Source of the DNA: Parastagonospora avenae f. sp. tritici 18332-5
Taxonomy: Eukaryota > Ascomycota > Dothideomycetes > Pleosporales > Phaeosphaeriaceae
NCBI GenBank assembly: GCA_022559985.1
Contig: JAFJTR010000125.1
Location: 1-64,000 of the forward strand
Length of the DNA: 64,000 nt
Direction: 5' to 3'
Below the pieces are notes generated by a model that worked only from the letters and a program-made list of their open reading frames with translations, was not told where the DNA came from and ran no database searches. Each line of letters opens with the position of its first letter. Within the stretch, counting starts at the first letter, position 1. Position numbers and translations under genes: made by a program. Positions 30,946 to 42,256 of the stretch are shown here, piece by piece.

Positions 30946-32608
30946 CTATGCTTTCTCTTCAACCCTCACCTCGCCACCCATCTTACTGAGCGCTCGGTCC
31001 TGCTCCTCAGCAATGACATCCGCAGGAATGCGGTTCGGCGTCGTATTGACCAATTTCAACATCGGTAGCAGAGCCGAAGCCATGAGGCCAAAGTTGACGC
31101 ACATGCCGACAAGCGGGCTAGTCTCAATTTGCGTGTTCATGGCATAGGAGATAGCCTGACCGATAGCTTCGAGAGATCGAAATGCTGCACCATTACGGAC
31201 GTTTGCTGCACCAAATCAGTTCCTGGGGCACTTGATATAACAATGTGAAGACTTACCTTGCGCATCCGTCGCAAAAGACGATAGAAGCCAGTACATGTAT
31301 GACTGCGAGAGTGGGCCAGTCGTCTGCACGAAGAAGTAGGGCAAGAAGGAGCGGGCATATAGCCCGTCCTCCCAATCAATCTTTCCGGGATTGTTGACGT
31401 TGAAGCGCTGCTGCATCACGATAGACCAGATGTACACTCCGAAATTGGTGATCACGACAGTGAAGAGTCCGAGTTGGGCACGGCGACGCTGGCTGACACC
31501 TTTCATGTCAAGGATGAATCCGAGGCCGAAGCATCCGACAATGCAGAAGAATGGCGAGATCAGGGATGAAAGAGCACGAGCGCGTACGCTAAAGTAGGTT
31601 CCGAGGTAGGTCGACCAGGTGCCGCTATAGAAGAACGACCATATTGCCCAGAGAGCGGAGAGCATAATCAGGCTCGAAGTCATGGTGGTCTTGACGAGCT
31701 TGATCTCCTGCTTCGTACCGATCTTCTCTGAGACGAGAATGCGTGTGCCGTCTGAACGAACAACGCGCTCGAGGGGAGAGATCAAGAATGCGAATGGCAA
31801 AGCCAGGCATTCGATGATTAGGAAAGCAATATATGTGTCGGGCGTGACGCCTCCTTCAACTCCCTTAACGTGGTTTTTCGACAAGCTGAACATAATTAGC
31901 AACGTAGTTTTTCACCGTGGTTCGTTGGTGCGAGACGTACTTGATGGCACCTCCTACCAGCTGCCCCAAATTACGAGCAACAATCCAGAGCGCGAGGTAC
32001 TTGCCACGAGAGCCTGATGGTGCAAGCGACATGATCGTTCCAGACTCCGCGACATACCACGTGCCAGTACCAATACCTGTCAGAGCGCCTCCTAGGATCA
32101 AGTACCATTGGTTGCCGAACTTTGAATTACAGTAGTATGATGAGCCCTGAATAGGGAACGAGCATGCGCCAATGACCAACGCCCACTTTGTGCCGAGCTT
32201 GTTGACGATAGGACCTCCGAGTGCACAACAGATGGCGAGCATGGCGTAGAAGATAGCGTTGGCAATGTTGTTGGTCTGAGGAGTTGCGAGACCGCCTCCA
32301 CCAAGACCTGAACCGCGATCAGCTTACTATTCAATTCTTATTCCAGTCAAGTGTGACAACTTACCAGCAATAGCATCCGCCATAGCAGGTCCACAGAAAG
32401 CTTGTACGCTGATCAAAATCATCTGCGTCAGACTGTTCTGCCACACGCGCTTCCAAAGCGGTACATTCTTCTGATACTCCTCCATGTTCATCCTCTCATC
32501 CGCGACTCCGTATACCGGAGGATTCAATGGATCATTGCCCTTGGTGCGAAGCGCATCATCGTCACCACCAGCATGAGTGTTCGGAGGCGGGGCGTCGAAG
32601 TTCGACAT
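30946..32608 (-). CDS. UNC-93-like major facilitator protein
   Basis: Exons 32608-32365, 32307-31941, 31885-31257 and 31205-30946 encode 499 residues. After a hydrophilic N-terminus there are about eleven membrane segments. Marks of the fungal UNC-93-like (former DUF895) MFS group are ILISVQAFCGPAMADAI in the first helix, YAMLAICCALGGPIVNKLGTK, and the loop after helix 6. WSFFYSGTWSTYLGTYFSVRARALSS and GFILDMKGVSQRRRA lie in the second half. Substrates of this group are unknown; animal UNC-93 regulates a potassium channel. The protein presumably sits in a cell membrane. An upstream in-frame ATG at 32635 would add nine residues. Confidence 0.85.
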
Positions 32609-33431
32609 TGTTGAAAACGTCCCAGACCAAGGCAAGGAGCAGAGAACGAATGAAGCCGATGCATCTCACTCACCGGAGCACGCGAGTCTTTATACACAAG
32701 CACATCCGCTTTCGAGCCATGGGACCCTATCTCCTCACATAACCGTCGCATATCATCCTAGCTTATCTGTGGAGCCTGAACTACCCCAGCTTTGGGGTAA
32801 AATGGCACAGCTGATGGAGACGGGATGCCGGTGTCTTGAGCCCGAATGCTCGGTGGTAGATGTCCTGCGCTAAATCTAAAGAGGTAATGAGAACAGTTGG
32901 GAAAGGTGAGCAGTTGAGCTAGGGCAATCAAGGAATGGTAAGACTGCACTAGCGAAGCTTGCACGGTTTGCGTACGAGTCATGGAGTTGAAGGTGCGCCG
33001 TGGGCCGAACGGATTGGAAACATGGGTGGTTGGTGAAGATGTTGATATCTGGGAAGTAATGAGGGGGATAGCAGTCGCGTACGTGCCGTTTCTGCAGCCA
33101 GACGATGTCTCGATAGGAGTTCAATTCCAAGGTTTGGCTTCCAGAAGTCTCTCGGCCCAACTCAATTCGGCAACATTAACAGTCAGGGATCACCAGGCTC
33201 GAAGCGACCAACGTTGCCTCCGATCCCCCACGGAACGACTCTTACTCATCCAATATCTTTCGCCTTGCTGTCACCGCGGAGTACATGCTCGCCATATCAT
33301 GCCATACACCCGGTGGCGTGTTCGACTCAGATGAATACATAATCGGCGCTGCGTAGCCCGAGGTCGGAATGACGCATTGATAGCTTCCACTCAGTGTATC
33401 TAATAACGACTCGCACATCCAAGTCGCAAAC
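32609..33431. promoter_or_regulatory. Divergent upstream region of transporter and amadoriase genes
   Basis: 823 bp between two divergent genes, with no coding frame that I trust. No specific site is called. Confidence 0.4.
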
Positions 33432-34895
33432 ATGGCGTCCTCAAGAGCAAACACCAGAGTCATTGTTGTCGGCGGTGGAGGGACCATTGGGTCTTCTACT
33501 GCTCTTCATCTTGTCCGCTCAGGATACAAGCCTTCGAATATCACGGTCCTTGACGCATACCCGATTCCTTCATCACAGTCTGCCGGCAATGATCTTAACA
33601 AAATCATGGGCGTTAGCCTGCGAAATCCAGTGGACTTGCAGCTGGCTCTCGAGGCGAGGCAGATGTGGAACGAAGATGAGCTGTTCAAGGAGTTCTTCCA
33701 CAACACTGGAAGGGTAAGTTGGCAACTTGCGAAAAGATGCCGTAGCTGACCAAAATCTAGCTCGACTGTGCGCATGGCGAGGAAGGTATTGCAGACCTAA
33801 AGTCTGGATACCAGGCTCTCGTGGACGCGGGCTTGGACGCTACAAACGAATGGCTAGACTCTGAAGACGAAATCCTCAAGCGAATGCCACTTCTTTCGCG
33901 CGACCAAATCAAAGGGTGGAAAGCGATCTTCAGCAAAGATGGTGGCTGGCTCGCAGCAGCAAAAGCCATCAATGCCGTCGGCGAGTATCTGCGGGACCAA
34001 GGTGTGAGATTTGGCTTCTACGGCGCGGGGTCATTCAAGGTACCTCTCCTTGCAGAAGACGTGTGTATTGGTGTCGAGACTGTTGATGGAACGAGATATT
34101 ATGCCGACAAAGTTGTTCTTGCAGCAGGAGCGTGGAGCCCCGCTCTCGTCGAATTGCATGAGCAATGTGTTTCCAAAGTACGTTGACTTCAGCTTGCATG
34201 TGCAGTATGTTGGCTGACTTCGAAAAGGCCTGGGTATATGGCCACATACAATTGACACAAGAAGACGCAGCTCGTTATAAGAACAGCCCCGTTGTGTACA
34301 ACGGTGATGTTGGCTTCTTCTTTGAGCCCAATGAGCACGGTGTCATCAAAATTTGCGACGAGTTCCCTGGCTTCACGCGCTTCAAGATGCATCAGCCCTT
34401 TGGCGCAAAAACCCCGAGGCGCATTTCAGTTCCAAGGTCGCATGCTAAGCACCCCACCGATACGATACCTGATGCTTCCGATGCGAGTATCAGGAGGGCG
34501 ATCGCGACATTCATGCCGCAGTTCAAGCACAAGAACATGTTCAACCAAGCAATGTGTTGGTGCACAGATACAGCGGATGCAGCTTTGCTGATCTGTGAAC
34601 ATCCGGAATGGAAGAACTTTGTACTTGCAACAGGTGACAGCGGGTAAGTCTTCCTAGCAACCTATTCTGAGAGAACTCTGATTCGAATCTCTGCAGGCAC
34701 TCGTTCAAGCTCCTGCCAAATATTGGCAAGCATGTTGTTGAACTGCTGGAAGGTAGACTTGCAGATGACTTGGCACACGCCTGGAGATGGCGGCCTGGGT
34801 CTGGCGATGCGCTCAAGTCGCGCAGATCAGCGCCTGCAAAGGACCTTGCGGACATGCCTGGTTGGAATCATGACAAGCCGAGGGCGAACTTATAG
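33432..34895 (+). CDS. Fructosyl amino acid oxidase (amadoriase)
   Basis: Exons 33432-33713, 33761-34177, 34228-34643 and 34697-34895 encode 437 residues, the usual amadoriase length. The FAD-binding Rossmann motif is VIVVGGGGTIGSSTALHL. Near residue 360 is the conserved MCWCTDTAD; amadoriases bind FAD covalently through a Cys in this region. The final splice joins TGDSG to HSFKLLPNIGKHV, another family hallmark. The enzyme oxidises Amadori products such as fructosyl-valine or fructosyl-lysine, releasing glucosone, an amine and H2O2. The C-terminus is RANL, like the KANL peroxisomal signal of catalase and unlike the usual SKL or AKL, so peroxisomal location is likely. Confidence 0.92.
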
Positions 34896-35422
34896 GATAC
34901 CTAATCGATGGGATGAACAAGGTTGAGAAGGTGAAGTATTGGCCGGTTTAGTCAACAGCCGAATGAAGAAAAAACCAGCATAGAGAAAGAGAACAGCTCA
35001 TGCATCTGCGCAGTCGCGGTGGTCGTTCAAAGACGCGGTGAAAGCTAAAGTGTAAGCCGAAATCGTGACCACGCGCAGGGGATGGTCAATGCGCTTAGCG
35101 CGTTCTTGTCAATGACGTTGTCTTGTGCTGTGAAGATGGAAAGTGGTAACCATCAACGCGGCTCTTTGTCGCCTGAAATGCCGCTCTTCACTGTTCAATG
35201 CTCACGTTCACTTCACATTCACCGTTCTGCCAAGACTTTGTCGCTTCCTTGAATACCGCCATCCACCCTCGTCCTCCGCCTTCCGCGCTCGCCATCTTCG
35301 CTGTTGCCTCCGACGTAACTTTTTTGTCGCACGCTTCACACATTGCCATCTAGCAATTTCCTCGTTCAGGGCTTCAAGATAGCGCATCGCCTCCCGATAT
35401 CTCAGCCGATTCGAGTCAAAGC
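34896..35422. promoter_or_regulatory. Upstream region of RAD26
   Basis: 527 bp. The last 250 bp are C- and T-rich, as in fungal 5' leaders. No gene or specific site is called. Confidence 0.4.
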
Positions 35423-38400
35423 ATGGATTTGGACGGCGATACTGCGCCGGTCGCAGCGCCTGACATCACCGTTACCATCCCGGACGATACAAACAATACT
35501 ACGCACGATAGCGCCACGATCGAAGATGGCGCAGACGCGCAAGAAGAGCTGCCGTCAGACGCGGACGAGGAGACGCGGCTGAAGTTCCTCACCACCGGCA
35601 CTCGCGCGCAAGATGATCTGGAGCGGGACATTGGTCGCCAGGCGGACCAGCTGCTCACTGAGCAAGCCGATGCGCGCGACAAGAAGCGCATAGAGAAGGC
35701 GGAAGCAGAGGCCAAGCGCGCTGAGGCAGCGATACAAAAGATAAAGAACCGACTCTCCCTGCCCGCACTCGATACCCAGAAGGCGAAGCTTCGTGGCGAG
35801 ATTGCCATGCATCGGCAGAAGATTGATGAACTCGATGCAGAGATGGATGCCATACAACAGCGTATGAACGACCGACACACGGTGCCTGGTGGCGACGAAG
35901 ACGATGGCAATGGACCACTCCCAAACGAGAGTCGTCGAGATTTCCTCATCCGTACCGGCAAGATCACACCCTTCTCTAAACTGGCGCAGAATCAGCCAGG
36001 CTCGGGGACACTAGGAGAAACTATACTAGATGCAGAGGTGGAAGACATGGTAGAAGAGGCTACCAAAGGCCCTGTCTCGCATCGGAACTTGATGAAGCCT
36101 GGCTTCCGGGACGTAGACGACAGCTCAGAAACACCGAGCCCTGAGCCAGCTTCCCGATCCACAAAGCGACGCAAGATTACGCGCAAGAGCGATGGTTTCA
36201 ACTCTCAAGAATCAATTGCTGCTATCGGCACCGACGGCGATTCTGACGATGCCTTCGACCCAGGCTTGGATGACCGACAGCTTGCTACGCTAGACGATTC
36301 AGAGGGGCTCTCGGGAGATGTCACACAGGATGACGACTTCATGCCAGATACTGTGGGTCGCACACCAAAAGCTCGTGGCAAGAAACGGAAAGCAAAGGCA
36401 AAGACAGCTTCTGTTGATGTTAATGCAGAAGAGGATCTTGCCGGTGTTGACGATGGCAATGAGCGCGTGTTTAAGCAGCGAGTGGAGAAGTGGAACGCCA
36501 GTCGTGCGGCAGCCCGGAAGCGGGCGAAGGAGAAGAAAGGCGAGACTGCTGCTGACGAAGAGGGCGAGGAGGAGTGTTTCCTACCACACCCCACCGAGCC
36601 GGATACGGAATTTGACGGCGGCTTCCGCATTCCTGGCGATGTCTTCCCTGCCCTGTTTGATTACCAAAAGACGGGTGTCCAATGGCTCTGGGAATTGTAT
36701 CAGCAGAACGTTGGTGGCATCATCGGCGACGAGATGGGCTTGGGCAAAACGATTCAAGCGATCTCGTTCGTCACGGGCCTGCACTACTCCAAGCAGCTTA
36801 CCAAGCCGGTCATTGTGGTATGTCCAGCTACTGTTATGAAACAGTGGGTAAACGAGTTCCACAAGTGGTGGCCCGCTCTACGCGTGTCGATCCTGCATAC
36901 TTCTGGTAGCGGCATGTTGGATACTCGTCGAGAGGATCGTCTCGAGCGAGAGATGGAGCTTCGCAGCTACGGGGACTACGACGCGACTTTGACCGGTGCG
37001 GGAAAGCAAGCCAAGAAGATTCTTGAGCGAGTCAAGCGGGACGGCCATGTTCTTGTGACTACCTACTCTGGTCTGCAGACTTACTCCGAGTTTCTCATCC
37101 CTACGGATTGGGAATGTGCGATCTTGGACGAAGGCCATAAAATCAGGAATCCTAATACGTCGATCACAATCCACTGCAAAGAATTGCGGACACCGAACCG
37201 CATTATCCTCTCGGGCACACCGATGCAGAACAACCTGACTGAGTTGTGGTCGCTTTTCGATTTCGTCTTCCCCATGCGCCTCGGTACTCTTGTCAACTTT
37301 CGAAATCAATTCGAATTTCCTATTAAGCGTGGCGGCTACGCAAACGCCTCGAATCTTGAATTTGAGACTGCAGTACAATGTGCAGAGACTCTCAAGGATG
37401 CTGTGAGCCCATACCTTCTCCAACGCTTCAAGTCCGATGTGGCAACAGATCTACCTCAGAAGAAGGAACAAGTGCTGTTTTGCAAGCTCACGCGTCAGCA
37501 ACGCCTGGCGTACGAGGGCTTCCTGGTATCGGAAGACATGAAGTCCATCTCCAATGGCAAGCGACAAATGCTGTATGGTGTCGACTACTTGCGGAAGATC
37601 TGCAACCATCCTGACCTTACGGAACACAAGACACTTTCGAAGCAACTAGGCTACGATTATGGTGCGCCGAACAAGTCTGGCAAGATGCAAGTCGTGAAAG
37701 AACTGCTATCACTGTGGAAGAAGGGTGGTCACAAGACTTTGCTATTTGCTCAACATCGCATTATGCTTGACATCTTGCAAAAGTTCCTTGATCATATTCC
37801 GGACATCAAATACCGTCGCATGGACGGCGAGACCGCCATCAAGAACCGCCAAGATCTTGTCGATGAATTCAACAACGACCCAAACTTGCATGTCTTCCTT
37901 CTTACGACAAAGGTTGGTGGCCTCGGAGTGAACCTCACAGGTGCCAATCGTGTGATCATCTACGACCCCGATTGGAATCCATCGACTGATATACAGGCAC
38001 GCGAGCGATCATGGCGTCTCGGTCAAAAGCGAGAGGTTGAAATCTACCGCCTCATGTCTGCCGGTACCATCGAGGAGAAAATTTATCATCGTCAGATCTT
38101 CAAGCAGTTCTTGACAAACAAAGTTTTGAAAGACCCAAAGCAGCGCCAGACATTTCAGATGAGCGACTTGCACGATCTCTTCACACTCGGTGGCGAGAAT
38201 GTTGATGGTGAGACCGATACTGGCAACATGTTCCGTGGCTCAGAAGTCAAATTTGACAAGAACGGTGAGACGAAAGAATCTGCAGCAGACGCGACAGCAG
38301 GATCAGACCTAGCAGCTATGAGTGGCGTTGCTCGTGCCGAGGAGTTCCAGGCTGCAGCTTCGGATGGCGAAGAAGCAGCGGCAAAACCTGCTACGGACGA

Positions 38401-39121
38401 CACTGTTACCGAGGCAGCACCTGCGGACTCTCGCCTCATGTCAACCATCTTCGCGCGGACAGGCGTTCACTCAGTCCTCGAGCACGACAGCATCGTCAAC
38501 TCCACAGCCGGAGGTCGCAAGCGCAAAGTGCAAGCCGACCCAGCCTTTGTCCAACGCGAAGCCAAGCGTCAAGCTGCCATCGCCGCAGAGCAACTGAAGA
38601 AGAGTCTGGAAGAAGCGCGTCATGTGCCTGCTGGCGTGCCTTCATGGACAGGCCAATTCGGCGAAGCAGGACGACCAGAGGCTCGCGGTATAGTAGCTTC
38701 ACGCGGTGGTCGAGGAGGACGAGGAGGTGGTCGCGGCGGGGCTGCACCATCATCTACCTCCATCCTTTCAAATCTCGCAGCACGTCAAGGTCGCTTGAAT
38801 CCCGGTACCACCACCGTCACATCCGCCTCGTCCTCGCGTGGATCCACACCTTCCTCTACAACACCGCAAACCTTCCGAGGCAAGCGCATGATCGAGATGA
38901 TTCGCGATTTCATGATGACACACGGCGGTGTGGTGCCCAGCCGTATGCTAGTCGACCACTTCGACCACTATTGTCGCGCACAGCCTGGTCGAAACGAAGA
39001 GTTCAAAGAGATGTTGAAGACGATTGCGACGCTGGAGAAGAGCGGGAGTGCGCAGCGGGGAAGGTGGGTGCTCAAGGAGGAGTGGAAGGCTGCGAGGGGT
39101 GGTGGGAGGGGTCAGGCGTAG
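35423..39121 (+). CDS. RAD26: Transcription-coupled repair ATPase Rad26/CSB (SNF2 family)
   Basis: An intronless 1232-residue frame. The N-terminus contains a coiled coil rich in Lys, Glu and Ala, followed by acidic linkers and a basic KRRKITRK. The SNF2 ATPase core has GDEMGLGKT (motif I, near residue 438), ILDEGHKIRN (motif II) and SGTPMQNNL (motif III). The C-lobe includes FLLTTKVGGLGVNLTGANR and RERSWRLGQKREVEIYRL. After it come Ala/Ser-rich linkers, a Gly/Arg-rich RGGRGG stretch and a C-terminal winged-helix-like segment (IRDFMMTHGGVVPSRMLVDHF). CSB proteins remodel RNA polymerase II stalled at DNA damage in the nucleus. Assignment to Rad26 rather than another SNF2 protein rests on domain order and the C-terminal segment. 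Confidence 0.93.
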   Translation: MDLDGDTAPVAAPDITVTIPDDTNNTTHDSATIEDGADAQEELPSDADEETRLKFLTTGTRAQDDLERDIGRQADQLLTEQADARDKKRIEKAEAEAKRAEAAIQKIKNRLSLPALDTQKAKLRGEIAMHRQKIDELDAEMDAIQQRMNDRHTVPGGDEDDGNGPLPNESRRDFLIRTGKITPFSKLAQNQPGSGTLGETILDAEVEDMVEEATKGPVSHRNLMKPGFRDVDDSSETPSPEPASRSTKRRKITRKSDGFNSQESIAAIGTDGDSDDAFDPGLDDRQLATLDDSEGLSGDVTQDDDFMPDTVGRTPKARGKKRKAKAKTASVDVNAEEDLAGVDDGNERVFKQRVEKWNASRAAARKRAKEKKGETAADEEGEEECFLPHPTEPDTEFDGGFRIPGDVFPALFDYQKTGVQWLWELYQQNVGGIIGDEMGLGKTIQAISFVTGLHYSKQLTKPVIVVCPATVMKQWVNEFHKWWPALRVSILHTSGSGMLDTRREDRLEREMELRSYGDYDATLTGAGKQAKKILERVKRDGHVLVTTYSGLQTYSEFLIPTDWECAILDEGHKIRNPNTSITIHCKELRTPNRIILSGTPMQNNLTELWSLFDFVFPMRLGTLVNFRNQFEFPIKRGGYANASNLEFETAVQCAETLKDAVSPYLLQRFKSDVATDLPQKKEQVLFCKLTRQQRLAYEGFLVSEDMKSISNGKRQMLYGVDYLRKICNHPDLTEHKTLSKQLGYDYGAPNKSGKMQVVKELLSLWKKGGHKTLLFAQHRIMLDILQKFLDHIPDIKYRRMDGETAIKNRQDLVDEFNNDPNLHVFLLTTKVGGLGVNLTGANRVIIYDPDWNPSTDIQARERSWRLGQKREVEIYRLMSAGTIEEKIYHRQIFKQFLTNKVLKDPKQRQTFQMSDLHDLFTLGGENVDGETDTGNMFRGSEVKFDKNGETKESAADATAGSDLAAMSGVARAEEFQAAASDGEEAAAKPATDDTVTEAAPADSRLMSTIFARTGVHSVLEHDSIVNSTAGGRKRKVQADPAFVQREAKRQAAIAAEQLKKSLEEARHVPAGVPSWTGQFGEAGRPEARGIVASRGGRGGRGGGRGGAAPSSTSILSNLAARQGRLNPGTTTVTSASSSRGSTPSSTTPQTFRGKRMIEMIRDFMMTHGGVVPSRMLVDHFDHYCRAQPGRNEEFKEMLKTIATLEKSGSAQRGRWVLKEEWKAARGGGRGQA

Positions 39122-39778
39122 AAGTCTGATCTAGCCGTGGACGTGGTATTTCGACGATTCTCAATTTCAGAGCGGAGCATTCTTCAAAGGGCATTTCACA
39201 AGGGCATTTAGCATGGTGTTTCGATTTACGAAGGGATGATACCAATTGTGATTTTTCCAATGCCAAGTGCTGGCATGCGACGCTTCATATCTTTGAGCAA
39301 TTCATCAGTTTTCATCAATTCAATAAGAATATATGAATGAAATTGAACCTCACTTCAACCATTATTTTGATGCTTTGATATTGATCACTTTTGCTACTTT
39401 CCAGAGTACTTCATAAGCGCGACTATCAATCCTGTTCAAAGGTTAATGAGGAGCATCGAATGTAGTCACGGTGGAGGAAGAGCGATCCAGTCCATGAGAG
39501 TTCCGAATCGTAATTCATAATCAATACACAGGAGGCTTCGCGCAAGACGTGCCATATCCGTCCTTCTCATCTTACACAACGTGACTCGTTTTCGGTCATC
39601 TTCCCGTCCTTCGTAATCAGCGTTCATCATCCCCCATGCGTGACTGACATCTGGGACGCGACGCTCTCGGCAGAACGTGTTGTATGACGCAGCCCTCATG
39701 TAGGGCATCAGCCATACGTCTGCTTCACATATAACATGTAACAGGTATGTATAATGTCTCCAATCCCCTCCACCCCTT
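39122..39778. other. 3' intergenic between convergent genes
   Basis: 657 bp, AT-richer than the flanking genes, holding the 3' ends of RAD26 and the rhodopsin-like gene. Nothing else is seen. Confidence 0.5.
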
Positions 39779-41090
39779 TCAAGTCGGCAAGACCTGCCTA
39801 ACCTGACTCCCATCCCAAACCGCACTGCCCCAGCTACACTGACTCTTAAAGCTCTGAATCGGCGCCAACTCCTCCTCCGGAACCTTGAACTCGCCTTCCT
39901 CGGGACTCGGATCTGGAATAACCAGCTCCCTCGGGGCCACAAAATGCCCCTGATCCGGCAGCGCGCCCCTCTGCTCTGGATCAATAAGCTGCATGCCCAT
40001 GCCCATGCCCGGCGCGGGGCTCGCCTGTTCGCGACTCCGGCTGCGGTATGAATGTAGTGCTTTGCGGAACAGGGGGCGCAGGAATGGGACGGAGCCCGCG
40101 ATGATGCCGATGTTTTGTTCGACTTGCGACCAGATGAGGAGGTTGGCGAAGTTCTCGGCTTGCTGGATGAAGGAGGAGAGCCAGAGGATGATGACGCGCA
40201 GGCGGGCGGCGGAGCCGACGATGGCGAGCAGGCCGAAGGAGAAGATGGCGGCTAGCTCGAGGCGGCGCCTGGGGGACATGGTTGTTAAATTTAGGAGGAA
40301 GATTATTGGTAGGGTCCTGTGAGGTTAGCTTTTGTGCACTTTGAGAGATCTGGGAGGAGGAGACTAACCATATGACGACGTCGGTGACGAGGTTGTATGT
40401 GGCGTTTGCGATCCAGAATGGGCCGGGGTTGTAGCATTGGGTGGCGTGGATGCCGTGGAGACCTTTTTCAAAGACTTCAAAGGACCAGCTGTCGGATATT
40501 GGGTAGCAGGTGAACACGGCGGCGACGATCATGGAGGAACCTCCCAGCAGATTGATGGCGAGTAGAGTGCGAACGAGGAGGTGGAAGCTCTTGCGAGCAG
40601 AGGCGATATGGTTGTAAAATAGCAAGATTGAGGTCTTGATCAGACAGAGGTCGAGAATGTAGGAGAGACGGTAGATCCACGTCGTGAGGAGATTGCCAGT
40701 TGCTACTCGTGCAAAGGAATCCCTGTCCTGTTGCGAGGTCAGTATGAGAAGCATGAAAGATTGAGAGTACTTACATGAACACCACTGTAGTCGATGAAGT
40801 GGATCACATACCAGTTGACCACAACTGAACCCCAGGTCGCGATCTACTTTTGGTAAGTTAAGGGACCCCAGAGAAATTGGAAAAATAGTAACACACAAGT
40901 GACACAAACATAACCCAATCTGAAGCGCTCAACTTGCCGACGAGGAAGTGACGACTATAAAACCTGTTCTCGATTAGTCACGAGTATCAAAGGACAAAGA
41001 GCCTACTAGGTACCTTAGAGCCACAACAACGGTCGACAGTCCCGTAAGTACAAATGCCAAAATCACTGATAGCTGATCATGTACCGCCAT
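39779..41090 (-). CDS. Fungal rhodopsin-domain integral membrane protein
   Basis: Five exons (41090-41014, 40963-40897, 40843-40775, 40727-40369, 40316-39779) encode 369 residues. There are seven predicted membrane segments, beginning SVILAFVLTGLSTVVVAL and ending with WSQVEQNIGIIAGSVPFLRPLF, the hallmark closing motif of this family. RHFLVGKLSASDW after helix 1 and CYNPGPFWIANATYNLVTD before helix 6 also fit. Members are seven-helix proteins related to Pth11-type receptors, but this one has no N-terminal CFEM domain. The cytosolic tail is Pro- and Glu-rich and carries GMGMGM. No retinal-binding lysine is expected, and the ligand is unknown. Confidence 0.85.
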
Positions 41091-42256
41091 CTTGGTGATC
41101 CAATGACCTGAAAAGGACCAGTTTTTCAAAAGCAGACCCCAACGCCGTCATCGAAACCACCAACACACAGCGACGAGATTCGTAGATTGAAAAGAAGAGG
41201 GATCGTATGCGCAGATCCAGACAGGCGATCGCGTGTCATATACAGACGGATCCGCGGTTTCTGAGTCTGACCCCCGGGATGGCGTGTGCCTGTAGCCGCA
41301 AGTCAAAAAGGCGATCATACACTAGACCAACGGTCCAACCGAGTCAGGAGTAAAGCCACCACCATGTCCCAATTCCTGCACTCAAATCCACACTACGACA
41401 AGCAAACACACTATGCAAATAGATTGCAGCATTGTCAAACAAGCCCGTCACGTTTGTTTTCCCCGCAGTCGATTCGCGACGTGGTTGATCAGATTGCCGG
41501 TGTATAGCAAACAACCTTGGAGGCTAAATCCTGCGCTGCACACCTGGGCATGGCTAGTCCGGCGATATTGACCAAAACGTAGCGCGCGGGCCAACATCCA
41601 TGTTCTAGCGGCCCATCTTACCACGTTTCTAGCGGGATCCGGCATTTGGCGTGCAGGCGGGCTCCGGGAATGGCTCGCGCCTGTAACCTTCCGCGCGCTC
41701 AGATGCAGTGTCAAATTTCACTTTGTCAAACTCAACCGAGTCAACATGCCTAGGGCTGGCGTTTCAAGCTTTTCGGTGTGCATGTGAAGCTGTTTTTCTC
41801 CGCATTTTGCTTATCGACGCCGTTGAGAAGGTGGATGCAAGCGTGCAGCGCAGCACTTTATTTATCGGCTGTGGTGGATATCTGCCGGCAAGCCCAGCGG
41901 GTTCTTTTGAGATTTTCCCCGGCACACGCTGGTTCGCGCATGTCCGGCATGTGATCGATCAGGGGCGCTGCTCTCCTGATCGAGTTCAGTGTTGGCATTA
42001 TTGAAAAGATGACGGTGAGTAATAGGAGAGTTGGATGGGCGACGTGCGTTAAAACTAGACTGCTTTGGGCTTGGCAGAAAAACAGGGGCTTGCGAATGGA
42101 GTATAACAAGGCACGAGCCTTTCTGACAATGACAGGTAGCTGACTCTGCTTGGGGTGATTTGCAATCTGCGATGGTAAGCTTTTGTCTCGATAAAGATGA
42201 TCTGAGTGTTTGGTAAGTTTCTTTGAAGTATCTATTTCGGTCTCGTTGCGACAAGA
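41091..42256. other. Intergenic
   Basis: 1166 bp between two minus-strand genes, with mixed GC-rich and AT-rich patches. No gene or recognisable element is seen. Confidence 0.45.
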
